The translations under genes and the position numbers were made by a program. 64,000 bases of DNA from Helianthus annuus (lineage: Eukaryota; Streptophyta; Magnoliopsida; Asterales; Asteraceae). Of the stretch, positions 35,033 through 45,462 are shown one piece after another. Position 1 is the first letter of the stretch; each line of letters begins with the position of its first letter. The notes under the pieces were generated by a model. That model had not been told where the DNA came from and searched no databases. It was given only the letters and a program-made list of their open reading frames with translations. The stretch is taken from NCBI RefSeq assembly GCF_002127325.2, contig NC_035433.2, positions 126,591,695-126,655,694 of the forward strand, given 5' to 3'.

Positions 35033-35213
35033 CCTATAAATCAAAACCCTACGCACCAACAAATCCCCCCAAATTCACAATCAATCGATCACCGTTTCCT
35101 CTTAGAACCTCTACCAATCGAGATTCTATAATCAATTTATTCGTAATCTATACCTGCTAAAACCCTAGGTTTCCGGTTGCATAAATTGTTAGGGTTTTAC
35201 TTTCTCGCACACG
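35033..35213 (+). promoter_or_regulatory. Core promoter and 5' UTR of the ARIADNE gene
   Basis: CCTATAAATCAAAACCCTAC at about 35032 gives a TATA-like box about 180 bp before the ATG. Telobox-type AAACCCTA words occur at about 35044 and 35160, with an inverted TAGGGTTTT at about 35190; such boxes are common near plant housekeeping promoters. The transcription start is inferred only. Confidence 0.5.
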
Positions 35214-38200
35214 ATGGATTCGGAAGATGATATGCATGATGCCAACGATGTTGATTCTTATGAAGAAGATTATTATAGCGGCGATGCGATGTATAGCGAC
35301 GATGAAGATGATGCTGATTATGAGTTTTTGCATAATGATTCTGATGATTCTGATGATGTGTTAGTTAGTCGCCAACAGGTGTTTTTTTATAATTATTTTG
35401 TGTTTATGTTAATGGGTTATGATCTTGTTGGGAAATGATTTGATGGGGTGGTTTCAAGATATTATTTTTTTGATTCTTTGGTTACTAGTTTTGGTAACTT
35501 AATGTTGTTTTTGCTTGTTTGATACTGATTGTTAATATGGTGATTAAAGTTTAGTAATTGTTATTTGTTTTAATTGTTTTGTGTTTATGTTATTGGATCA
35601 TGGTTTTGTTAGCAAATGGTATGATATGATGGTTTCAAGACATTGTTTTTTTTGATTTTTTTGTTACTAATTTTGGTAGAGTTAACAGATTATTAATAGG
35701 TTGAATAAAGTTTAGTAATTGTTGATTATTTGATGTGTTTCAGAAGAATTATACTATATTGAAGGAAGATGATATAAGCGAACGGCAAGAGGAGGATATT
35801 ACTACCATTTGTTCGGTTCTTTCGATTTCAAGAGATTCTGCGTGCATGCTTTTGCGCCGATATAATTGGTAATGTGTTTAAAAGATTTGGTTTTGTGTGA
35901 ACAAGTTACCCAATTAAGAAATTTGGTATCTTTGTTTTGTATTAAGCTGTTTTGACGCTATGCAGGAATGTTAGTAATGTTCATGAAGCATGGTTTGCTA
36001 ATGAAGATAAAGTTCGAAAGGCTGTTGGTCTGTTGGATAAGACAGATGTTAAGTTACCAAAAGCTGGAGAGGTATGTTAGGTTAAATGCGTTGAGTTTCG
36101 TTGTGTAAGTGTTTATATATTTACGAAAGTTGTATAATTGTGCGTTTATGTTTATATTATTTGCAGCTGCTTTGTGGGATCTGCTTTGAATCGTATTCGC
36201 TTGATAAGATTAGCTCCGCTGCTTGTGGCCATCCTTTTTGTAATTCATGCTGGACAGGTTATCTTCTTTTATACATAAGAAGCATTTCTTAGTTGATTTA
36301 GAGGGTGTTTGGATCCATTTTTTGGAACTGATTATAGGGACTTGAAGTTGAAATAATCAGTTTTTAATGTTTGGATAAACAGATTGTTTATGTTCTCAAA
36401 TAATCTACATCCACTTTTAAAATATGAATCTAATATGAGAAGGTATTTACTCTTATATCATAAAAAAAATATCATTTTTTTCCTTTTTAGTCATCTAATT
36501 TATTAATTCCCTAAATAACCAAAATTTCCAAACACTCAAAAACATATGATTACTACTTTTGCTTAAACAATATCTTCTACAAACCGTTTTATTGCAACTG
36601 TTTATCTGATTCTGAGTGAATGTCCTATGATTACACGTGGAATAATGATTTCTCATGTTTTAATGTCATAGCTTACATTGGCACATCTATCAGTGATGGT
36701 CCTGGATGTTTGACATTAAGATGTCCCATACCATCATGTGGTGCCGCTGTCGGTGTCGACATGGTCAATATGTTGACTTCAGATGAAGACAAGAAGAAGT
36801 ATCGGCGATACCTTCTCAGATCATATATTGAGGACAATAGAAAGGTATACACGTGTTCTATGCTTTAACCAGTTAATATTTTGTGTTCTTTGCTTTCAAG
36901 AATCTAAGATTTTACTTTTATTTAATTTTAGACAAAATGGTGTCCTGCTCCGGGCTGTGACTGTGCGATCGAGTTTGATCTCGGAAGTGGAAGCTATGAT
37001 GTAACGTGCCATTGCTCATACAGCTTTTGTTGGAATGTGAGTATTAACTATTATGACTTTATGAGTTGTTTTGAAAGTTCGTATAGTGATTTATCTACAT
37101 TCTTGCTTCATAGATGATAAAGTTTTATTATTTTATTTTATTATTGCAGTGTACAGAAGAAGCTCATCGCCCAGTGGACTGTGAAACCGTGTCCAAATGG
37201 ATAATGAAAAACAGCGCAGAGTCTGAAAATATGAATTGGTACATGTTATTTTTGGTGAATGTTGTATAATTTGTAGAATGTTACTTTTTCTTGTTTTAAC
37301 GTTCATGTTATGTATTACAGGATATTAGCTAATTCTAAGCCTTGTCCAAAGTGTAAACGTCCGATCGAGAAGAACCAAGGTTGTATGCACATGACTTGCA
37401 ACCCTCCTTGCAAATACGAGTTTTGCTGGTAAGTTAAATAAAACAATTTAGAATGTTTTGTACGTTAAAAATACTCTGGCAATTTCCAATTCATTTGATA
37501 CAATCAAAACGTTCATGATCAGGGGTAAATGGGCCGAAATTGCTACTTTAGTAAAGTACACAGATGGTCTCTGTGGTTTACCAAAATTTTGTATTTAGTC
37601 CCTAGCTTTCTAAAAAGTACACGGATGGTCCTTGTGGTTTGCACTTTGTAACGCATTTAGTCCCCAGCCAACAAATCTAAAGGTTTTAGTATGTCCAAGT
37701 TAGGGATTAAATGTGTTACAACGTGCAAACCACAGGGACCATCCATGTACTTTTGGAAAAATCTGGGGACTAAGTGCGTTTCAAAGTGCAAACCATAGGG
37801 ACCATCTGTGTACTTTTGGAAAGCTAGGGACCAAATCCAAAAATTTTGGTAAACCATAGGGGCCATGCAACATTTTTGTGTGCACTTCTACTCATTGGTA
37901 TTCATTGTATTTCTACGAATAATTCTGATCTGCTTCTATAAAAATTTTTTACGTGTAGGTTGTGTCTCGGTCAATGGTCAGATCATGGAGAGAGAACTGG
38001 TGGCTTTTATGCTTGCAATCGTTATGAGTCAGCAAAGCAAGAGGGAGCGGTAATTAAACTGATTGTGTTTTGCTGCAAAACAATCATGAGTCTCCAATTT
38101 TATTTTATTTTCTTGAATTATTAAATGTTGATTTTGTATTTTCACTTTCACTTGCAGTATGATGAGTCTGAACGTCGACGAGAGATGGCAAAGAACTCTC

Positions 38201-41150
38201 TAGAGCGATACACTCACTATTATGAACGTTGGGCTACAAACCAATCAGTAAGCACAAATTGGTCATCTCATATTTTTAATCGTTGGACCACTTAGGGCAT
38301 ATATTTGAACGTTGGGCTACAAACCGTTCTGCAAGTTGTAGATTTATTGCTATTTAAAATGAATGCATTTCTACCTTATGTAGATTTATGTATATGGTAT
38401 ATGATACTTTTATTTTTTCACAATGACAGTCGAGGCAAAAAGCACTTGCGGATTTGCAACAGATGCAGACAGTTCATGTAAGTTGATGATGATATTTTTT
38501 TTTATTTTCATTTTTAACTTATATTTAGCTTATAATACTTTACATATAAATTATTTTCCTTTTTTCACTTTTTATGCATAGTTAAAATGACAAATCAATT
38601 TTTTATATATGTTTACATATATCTTTTACTAAATTCCCTTTTTAGGATGATACACACATATCCAATTCACCATATGACATGAATGCTTTCTGTGGGATTT
38701 TTGCTTAACTGTATCGTAATTCTAATGGGTAGTCAATATTATCTAGTCTCGTATGATGCATGTTCCATTTTATTTGTAGGAAAAAAACAACCGTCTTGTC
38801 ATATTTTAAAACCGCTTCGTGTTTTACGCACATCCTTAATCTTTTCATGTTTTATTCTTTCAGCTCGCAAAACTTAGCGAGAAGCAGTGTCAACCCGAGA
38901 CACAATTGAAATTCATTATAGAAGCTTGGTTGCAGGTATGCTTACTTCTTTAAATCTTCAGTACAGTTATTTAAGTTCATATATTTTTTAATATTGCTGA
39001 TGATCTGTAACATGTATAGACTAATAATTCAAGAAACCTTTTTAGTTATTATTTTTACCTTTCCAACTTATATTTATATTTTTCTACCCTGCAGATAGTT
39101 GAATGCAGGCGCGTGTTAAAATGGACTTATGCATACGGGTATTACCTACCTGAGCACGAACATGCAAAGAGGCAGTTTTTTGAGTACTTACAAGGTATGC
39201 CGAGATTTCTACATTGTATATGAGATGCTAAATCCTAGTATGCTTTATTTGGGTAACGTTTTTACGATAAGTCGTTGATGACAGGTGAAGCAGAAGCTGG
39301 TTTAGAAAGGCTTCATCAATGTGCAGAGAAAGAATTGTTTACTTACCTCAACGATGATTGCTCTCAAGATGCCTTCAATAACTTCCGCACAAAGTTGGCT
39401 GGTTTGACTAGGTAATTGTTTCCTTTAATTGCTGTAATAAGCATCATTTATTTGGTAGACGCCTTGGTTTTAAAAAGCGAGAGGGGCACAAAAGCGACGA
39501 GGTCTAAAACCGAGGCGCGAAGCGCAAAGGCGGTGAGCTTTTTGTACCCGAGGCGCAAAGTGATTATATAATTTTTTATATATATTCCATAGGTTTTTAG
39601 AATCACTTGTCCAAAATATAGCTATAAATAAGGTTTATATATGATTTTACCTACAAGTACAAGCCAAAAACCCTATTGTACAAGAGTTTGATGCTTAAAA
39701 GCAGCATAAAAACACCTTATGTACATGAGGCGCACGCCTCAGACCAGAAAACCCCCCAAAATTAGCGCTTTTTTGGGGCTTTTTGTAAAAAGCGCGCCTC
39801 AGGCTATCTAAGCGCCAAAGCTGGCGCCCTGATGCGCCTCGCGCCTAGGCGCGCCTTAGGCGCACTTTTTAAAACCCAGGTAGACGCGGCAAAACGGCCT
39901 AAGTTGGGTAATGGGTCAAAACATGTGGTTTATTATACAGCTGCGGTTGACCCAAATCACATTTGTCTAAAATGAGTAAAATGCCATTATCGTCTCTGAG
40001 GTTTGGCCAGTTTTGGGACTTTCGTCCAGAGATTTGTTTTTTCGCATCTGGATCCAAAAGGTTTGAAATCTTTGCCATTTTCATCCAACTCGTCAACTCT
40101 ATCCATTTTTTCTCCGTTAAGTCAGGAGTATTTTCGTCTTTTTTGTTAACTTAAAGGGCAATTCGGTCTTTTTAACTTTATGTACAAGCATTTAGCATAA
40201 TGTACAAGCAGTGTTGTAAGAATCGCTAGGCGCTAGTCGGGCGGTGGGGTACCGACTAGCGATTAATCGGGATTAATAGGGATTCATCGGAATTAATCAG
40301 ATCGAGATTTTGTATCGTATGTAATTTTTAGTTATATATATACACACACATTTTTATATGCAGTTCCCTAAAGTAAACATGTTTTAACCCCTCATTGACC
40401 CATTTTTTTAAGTAATTGGAAGGAATTTATAAGGTTTGGTCGAAATTTAGCCGGCGTATGGCCAAATTTTGGCTAGAATAGGACCGCCATTGACCGCCTA
40501 GCGATTAATTGGACATTAATCGGTGAACCTCCGATTAATGATTAATCGGGATTTTTACAACCATGTGTACAAGTATTCACTTAAAGGGCAATTCGGTCTT
40601 AGCGGAGAAAAATAGATGGAGCTAACGAGCAGGATGAAAATGGATGGAGTTAACGAGCAGGATGAAAATATTAAGATTTCAAACCTTTTGGACTCAGATG
40701 TGAAAAAACAAATCTTTGGACTAAAGTCTCAAAACTGGCCAAACCTCAGGGACAAAAATGACATCTTACTCTAACTATGTTAAAAAACTATGTTTATGAC
40801 ATTTTGACCGCCTATTCCTTTTTAATCATAGAAATCTCATCTTTTTTTTACTGCTAAGACATGTATTTATTAACAACTGCAACAGCGTCACGCGCAACTA
40901 CTTCGAGAACTTAGTTCGAGCGCTTGAAAATGGTCTATCAGACGTCGATGCACATGCGGCATCAAGCAAGACAAGTAGCTCAAAGAATGCTGCAGGCACA
41001 AGCAAGACAAAAGGGACCAAAGGAAAAGGGTCAAGCAAGGTCGGAACCACAAGCCGAACAGATGATTCAACCGGATGGTCATGTGATCAGTGCACCTATA
41101 TGAACCCAAGGTCCGCCACTTCGTGCCAGATGTGTGAACATGGTCGGTGA
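35214..41150 (+). CDS. ARI8-like: ARIADNE-type RBR E3 ubiquitin ligase (ARI7/ARI8-like), 15 exons
   Basis: It transfers ubiquitin from an E2 through a thioester on RING2 to substrates. Exons by GT/AG sites and frame: 35214-35378, 35744-35868, 35966-36071, 36167-36257, 36672-36844, 36932-37036, 37150-37238, 37321-37428, 37959-38049, 38158-38247, 38430-38477, 38864-38935, 39095-39194, 39285-39411, 40886-41150. Together 1755 nt, 584 residues, close to Arabidopsis ARI8. Order: Asp/Glu-rich N-terminus, UBA-like region, RING1 ([19 protein letters not shown]), IBR ([22 protein letters not shown]), RING2 ([19 protein letters not shown]; the Cys of QGCMHM is the expected catalytic Cys), Ariadne helices, and a C-terminal RanBP2-type finger ([20 protein letters not shown]). 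No stop or shift breaks it. ARI8 versus ARI7/ARI5 is not resolved; the symbol is by similarity. Confidence 0.95.
36301..36537. mobile_element. Possible small MITE in intron 4 of the ARIADNE gene
   Basis: GGGTGTTTGGATCC near the left and TTTCCAAACACTC near the right are inverted complements over about nine bases. The interior is AT-rich. No clear target duplication is seen. Confidence 0.3.
37548..37868. mobile_element. Fold-back MITE-like repeat in intron 8 of the ARIADNE gene
   Basis: The left arm (acagatggtctctgtggttt, 'accaaaatttt', 'tagtccctagctttc') is mirrored by the right arm ('gaaagctagggacca', 'aaaattttggtaaaccata'). The phrases 'gtacacggatggtccttgtgg' and 'accatccatgtactttt' form inner arms. 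It belongs to the common plant family built on 'gggaccatccgtgtac', also seen at 42168-42372. It lies wholly inside the intron and leaves the splice sites intact. Confidence 0.7.
39463..39879. mobile_element. hAT MITE in intron 14 of the ARIADNE gene (417 bp)
   Basis: The ends CTTGGTTTTAAAAAGCG and (reverse complement) CTGGGTTTTAAAAAGTGCG form terminal inverted repeats. A perfect 8-bp target duplication GTAGACGC flanks it (39455-39462 and 39880-39887). The interior is rich in GCGCCTxAGGCGC words. It carries no transposase. Confidence 0.88.
39965..40782. mobile_element. Fold-back repeat in intron 14, split by a hAT MITE
   Basis: The left arm (cgtctctgaggtttggccag, 'ttttgggactttcgtccagagatttg', 'atccaaaaggtttgaaatctt') is mirrored by the right arm ('aagatttcaaaccttttgga', 'caaatctttggactaaagtc', 'ctggccaaacctcagggac'). 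Its middle was opened by the element at 40209-40565. The phrase 'cttaaagggcaattcggtctt' lies on both sides (about 40151 and 40578). Confidence 0.75.
40209..40565. mobile_element. hAT MITE nested in the intron 14 fold-back (357 bp)
   Basis: The left end CAGTGTTGTAAGAATCGC and right end (reverse complement CATGGTTGTAAAAATC) form terminal inverted repeats. A perfect 8-bp duplication TGTACAAG flanks it (40201-40208 and 40566-40573). The interior repeats 'gattaatcgg'. No transposase is present. Confidence 0.9.
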
Positions 41151-42167
41151 AAACTACTTGATTATCGCACTTGCAGTTCGCTGAACTACACAACGTATTA
41201 CCCCCTTGAGCGAAGATCAACGGAACAGTTTGTTGCAAACTTGCAAGTGTAATATGGGCGCTGGGTGTATATAGGCAATGGCTGGCTGGGTGCATGGTTT
41301 GGTTCGCCAGACTTGGTCATGTTGTGCTGGTTTGTTTTGTTGACTGGCTGGTGGTGGTTAAAGATGTAGATTGATTGTTCTTTTGAATTTAAGTTATGTG
41401 GATGATTTTGTGTTACTTGAAATGGGGTTTGTTGTTAATGTTATAATGGAGTTTATAATTATAATATTTGCAAATTTACAACTCATTTATATCCAACCAT
41501 TTGGAAAATATTATATTTAATTATAAATGTTTTTATATTTAAAGTTATATCTTAATATATAACCCGGTATATACAATAATCAGATGATTTGTTTGCAAAT
41601 AGAATCCCAATGGTTGAAGTTATTCTTCAATTCTACATGCATCCTTGTGTTGAGGCTTAAAGAGGGAGAGAGAGAACCACCATATTTATTGAAAGGCTTA
41701 AAATGTTTATTGCAATGATTTCAAATAAAAAAATTGGTAAGAAATTTTAAAGAAACTTAATATTGATGATAAAAGTGTTAGCCGGTTTAAACGAGTTGTA
41801 AATGATGAAATTCCAATTCTTGAAATTAAAAACCGCATCAACGCATATTTATAGGATTAGTTGATTAGAGGATGCACATAAGCTAAAACGGAAATAGGGT
41901 CAATCTAGTAAAAGTACCAAATCAAGCATAAAAGTATAAAACATAGAAATGATGAAATAGTGGCTAATTTGTTATAGGATTTGGATTGATTCTTGATAGC
42001 AAATGACTATCAAGTTGCTTGAAGAGTGTACATCAATATGTGAGTATATAGTATTTTTGAATTGAGGGTATCCATTTAATGTGAGTATATAGCATTTTTG
42101 AATTGGGTGTGGCTAAATGCACTTCATTTTTACTATTTATACCTTTTTTTCTAAAAGAGAAAAATAC
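41151..42167. other. 3' flank of the ARIADNE gene, no further gene
   Basis: The probable 3' UTR lies in the first about 300 bp; no unambiguous poly(A) signal is claimed. A small tandem repeat (gtgagtatatagxatttttgaattg) lies at about 42040-42110. Otherwise AT-rich and featureless. Confidence 0.55.
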
Positions 42168-42372
42168 CCGGATAGTCTCTGTGGTTTATCTTTTTTTCAC
42201 CTTTAGTCCCTAACTTTTTAAAATTACAGCTATAGTCCTCAACTTTTCAATTTTCGTTCCCGGATAGTCCCTGCGTCTAACATCAGTTAGTTTTCTCAGT
42301 TAAGAGGGTGTGAAATGACAAAAATATCCTTTTTTTAAAAAGGACAAACCACAGGGACTATCCGGGCATTTA
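42168..42372. mobile_element. Fold-back MITE-like repeat
   Basis: The left arm 'acccggatagtctctgtggttt' is mirrored by the right arm 'aaaccacagggactatccggg'. Same family type as the repeat in intron 8 of the ARIADNE gene. Confidence 0.75.
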
Positions 42373-42677
42373 ATAAATAAAAAAAATAAAAATCTAATTA
42401 ATAAATCAAATTTCAAGTAGGCCCCACAACCTACCCCACCCTCACCCTACCCCCTATCATCTTCTTCTCCTTCTCCATATCATCACCTACCTGCAAAACT
42501 CTATGTACAGTTGAATAAATTTCAAATCTGGTCAAGTCGGCTGAGACTCGGACCACGATGAAGTTCCCCCCACGATTAATCAAATCAGGCACCTGGCTCC
42601 GTTAAAACACCCATCATGAACAGCACAAAATAGAAGAAGAATGTATAGGGAACTTTAATTAATAAACGCTTAAATTA
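42373..42677. other. Intergenic DNA, nothing recognised
   Basis: AT-rich start followed by a C/T-rich segment (ccccaccctcaccctacccc). No gene or repeat end is supported. Confidence 0.5.
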
Positions 42678-42801
42678 CCCATGGCATTATAGCCTAGTGG
42701 TATCTTGGTGGTGGGATAAGGCTTATAACCATTAGGTCATGAGTTCGATTCTTACAAAGGGGGTTTTTTCCCAGATTTATTGGGTTTCCTCCTGAATTGG
42801 T
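42678..42801 (+). mobile_element. tRNA-derived SINE head beside the element D LTR
   Basis: TAGCCTAGTGG (42690-42700) fits the RNA polymerase III A box and GAGTTCGATTCT (42741-42752) fits the B box at tRNA-like spacing. Downstream is 'gggggttttttcccag'. The stretch does not fold as a full tRNA with an acceptor stem, so a SINE head is preferred over a tRNA gene. It ends at the TG of the element D LTR. Confidence 0.6.
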
Positions 42802-43605
42802 TGATGAAACAATGGTTAACCTGGCAGGGTTAACACACTAGTCTCGTCAAGAAGGGTTAATCCCTTCCTCTCGGAGATCGCTGGCTGGGTCACCGGTGGA
42901 TGATCTCCTGCACAAGGAAACAAGCCGTGACTCGTAACAAGGAGGATGGGGTGGGGGGTGCTCCTTGTTACCACTCTCCGGCGTGAGAATCAGTAGTTTG
43001 CTCGGGAAGCAAAGCAAGATTATAGTAGTAGTTAGAGTTGTGAAGAGATACCTCAAACCTGGTTTGGGGTCGGTATTTATAGCCGAGGAGTGAAGGAGGA
43101 GATTGATGGATGGGCTGACGACGAGCTGCACCGTTGCAGGTGTGTCAGTCTCGCCGGCCGTGGGGGTTACGCCACGTCAGCCCATTGCTTTAATAGCTCT
43201 GACAGGGGACTGTCGCTGGCGCCACTTGCCTCGTGGTGTCAGCCACTTGCCTGGCGTGTCAGTCCACTTGCTGGATATGCAGGGTGCGGTGCGAGCCGCA
43301 TCGCTGCATGCGGTAACGTCTGAAGTTACCGCGTCTCCTACTTGTGATCAAGAAATACGCGAGGTGCGGTGTTGGCCGCATCATCGTATGTGGAGACTAT
43401 TTGCTCGCTTCCCTTGTCGTGACGAAAATGGCCATATGATGCGGTGCCAGCCGCATCGATATGTTCATCTTCTTTCGTACTTGGGTCAAGCTATTCATCT
43501 TCGAACCGAATGGGTTCGAAGGATGTGACCGCATGGGTGCGGTTTGCTTACTGGTAGGGGTTTGTTTGATGCGGGTAATGGTCGTTTTGGGACCATACCC
43601 CTTCA
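42802..43605 (-). repeat. 3' LTR of element D
   Basis: On the minus strand it starts TGAAGGGG at 43605 and ends TCATCA at 42802. It differs from 55025-55830 at about nine sites. It holds a minus-strand TATAAATA (43074-43081) and three copies of a TGCGGTG...GCCGCATC hairpin (43284, 43364, 43439). Plus-strand frames across it are not genes. Confidence 0.93.
43074..43081 (-). promoter_or_regulatory. TATA box in element D 3' LTR copy
   Basis: TATAAATA on the minus strand, in the context 'ggctataaataccg'. Confidence 0.65.
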
Positions 43606-45295
43606 AGTCCCCCCAGTCTAGTGTTGCTCCCTTGTGCAAGTTGCACGTGGGAGGAGTACTGGACTTATGGTGTAGGAAGGTAGTGTGGCAGTCTGGAGAA
43701 AATTTTAGGCCAGATCAACCTGGTGATCTGGTAAAAAATCCGGCTATGCCTCTTCCGTACCGGTGAAGGGGTTTCGCTTGATGCGAAATTCTCAGCCGTT
43801 GCATGTCGTCAGGTGGGTTGCCACCTGTTGTTGTGTTGAAGGCCTGTTAGGGACCTTCATAGTAATGCTGCACAAACTTCGAACCAACCTCTTGGATGGT
43901 GGTTCGAAGGTTTGCACATGTTTCGAACCTCTTGGAGGTGGTTTCTTCTTCGAACCATTTGCCAGAATGGTGCACGAAGAAGAAAAGAAAAACTTGTAAA
44001 CCAACCTTTGCGGTCAGGTTTGAAGGTTTTGGATGTTGTGTTAGAACTTTGCTCAAGTTCTATGTTCAGCATCCTATGATGAGATGACCATCCCTTTTTT
44101 GTTGGGTGTTCGTGTTCATCTTGATAGCTCTCAGGTAACCGTACGTTCTTTGCGGTTACTTCGTTGCGTCATTGTTGGCCGTGTTTGGTCGAACAATGTG
44201 GATCTAGACTATGGGTAAATAAACATGGTCATAGGCAAGGGGGTGCCCATCGTTGTTTATTCCATGCGGTCCATTGGTAGGTAAACAAAGTCGTAAGCAG
44301 ACTTGTTACCGCGGTCCGTTGGCAGGTAAACAAAGTCATAGGCAGACTTGTTACCGCTGTTCGGACACTTGCTGCTTGATAAGTGCTTGTTTAGAGCACG
44401 TATCTGCGTTCTTTCTGGAGCCACTTACCTTCACGCTCCAATACCGAGTTTACAACGAGGTAGCCTCGTTCGGTGATGTGGAGTGAGCTTTGCGTTTCCG
44501 TAGCAACCACTCTGCGGAAGCTATGGTTATGTCTGTAGCTCTTCATGGGTGTCTGCGATGTTGCAGTCCCATATTCGCTCAAAGTGTGCTTGTTGCACGG
44601 ATGTAACTCTTGAAGGTTCAGGAGTCAGGGCTGCTGATGTGCGGGCGCGTAGATTCCGTTCCTTCTTTCTTCTGAAGAAGTTGTTCATGCACCCTCTGTG
44701 GTTGTGAACCGGACAGGAGGGATTTGAAGCTTGAAGAAAAGGAAGGCAATGCGCTTTGCCTGTTCCTGAGATGCGGTTCAGTCCAAAGAACAACACTGGT
44801 TCTGAGCATCTGACACATCTGAATGGGTTCATGTGTGTCACTTCCGCATATTTCACGTGTGCTCGTGAGTGATGCGGAAAAGGTAATATATCCCTTTATA
44901 GCATAGATAGATATATTTCTACCTATTTTTTAGGGTATATAAAAAAACGACATGCGGTATGGGTTATGGTGCGGTAAACCAGAAAAACCGCATGCCGCTT
45001 ATGTTTTTTGGATAATGTTGTCGCTTTTTCTTGCCTACGTGGCTTGATCGCACGTGTGAGTTGGTAGAAGTTGGTGAGACGTTTCTGCATGTGCTGAAAT
45101 GAAAGGACATTTGCACTGCCCGAGGCATTAAATGCACTGTAGCAGGGAGTGTAAACGTCTTCTTTGTCAGGCGCGTGGGCGGCCACGCGCGCGTGATAAC
45201 CGTCAGCTAAAACGGCGCTCGACACGTGTTGTTGCAAGATACGCTCTTTTTGAACGTGATGATTTGCTTTCTTCCTCCGCATTAATTGCGATGGG
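43606..45295. other. Element D 3' non-coding region, upstream of the antisense gene
   Basis: No convincing gene. Contains the purine tract next to the LTR, two abutting 45-bp repeats (44266-44355) and scattered GCGG words. Several short frames exist on both strands, including a 109-codon minus frame at 44527-44856, but none has recognisable content. Confidence 0.6.
44266..44355. repeat. Two abutting 45-bp direct repeats
   Basis: 'gcggtccxttggxaggtaaa...cagacttgttacc' occurs at 44266-44310 and 44311-44355 with four differences. The second copy is where the element E assembly resumes after the N gap (58332). Confidence 0.92.
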
Positions 45296-45303
45296 TATAT
45301 AAG
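45296..45303 (+). promoter_or_regulatory. TATA box of the antisense gene in element D
   Basis: TATATAAG in 'gggtatataagggg' lies on the + strand about 165 bp before the ATG at 45463. It is conserved in element E (near 59311). It suggests the antisense gene has its own promoter. Confidence 0.65.
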
Positions 45304-45462
45304 GGGATAACCGTTTGTGGTTTCCTCTCACTTTGTCGAAAATTCAAAAAATTTGCCGTTTGAGAGAAAGTTGTCATCTGTTTTCTCCAACGATTTTTTC
45401 TGAAATTCCGGTGAGGTTTCTAGTGTTTCTGTTCACCATCTTCCGTTTCTTTGATATTTTTG

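Noticed and set aside
40888..41295. Minus-strand frame of 135 codons
   Set aside because: Antisense of the last exon of the ARIADNE gene.
42683..42760. Possible tRNA gene
   Set aside because: A and B boxes are present, but no acceptor stem or anticodon arm could be formed; a SINE head fits better.
43090..43528. Plus-strand frames of 77 and 141 codons, repeated at 55315-55753
   Set aside because: They lie inside the element D LTRs and recur only because the LTR recurs; no domain.
44527..44856. Minus-strand frame of 109 codons, repeated at 58556-58870
   Set aside because: It is on the element's sense strand but has no match to known motifs, and the two copies diverge by frameshift at one end. 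Repetition alone reflects element duplication.
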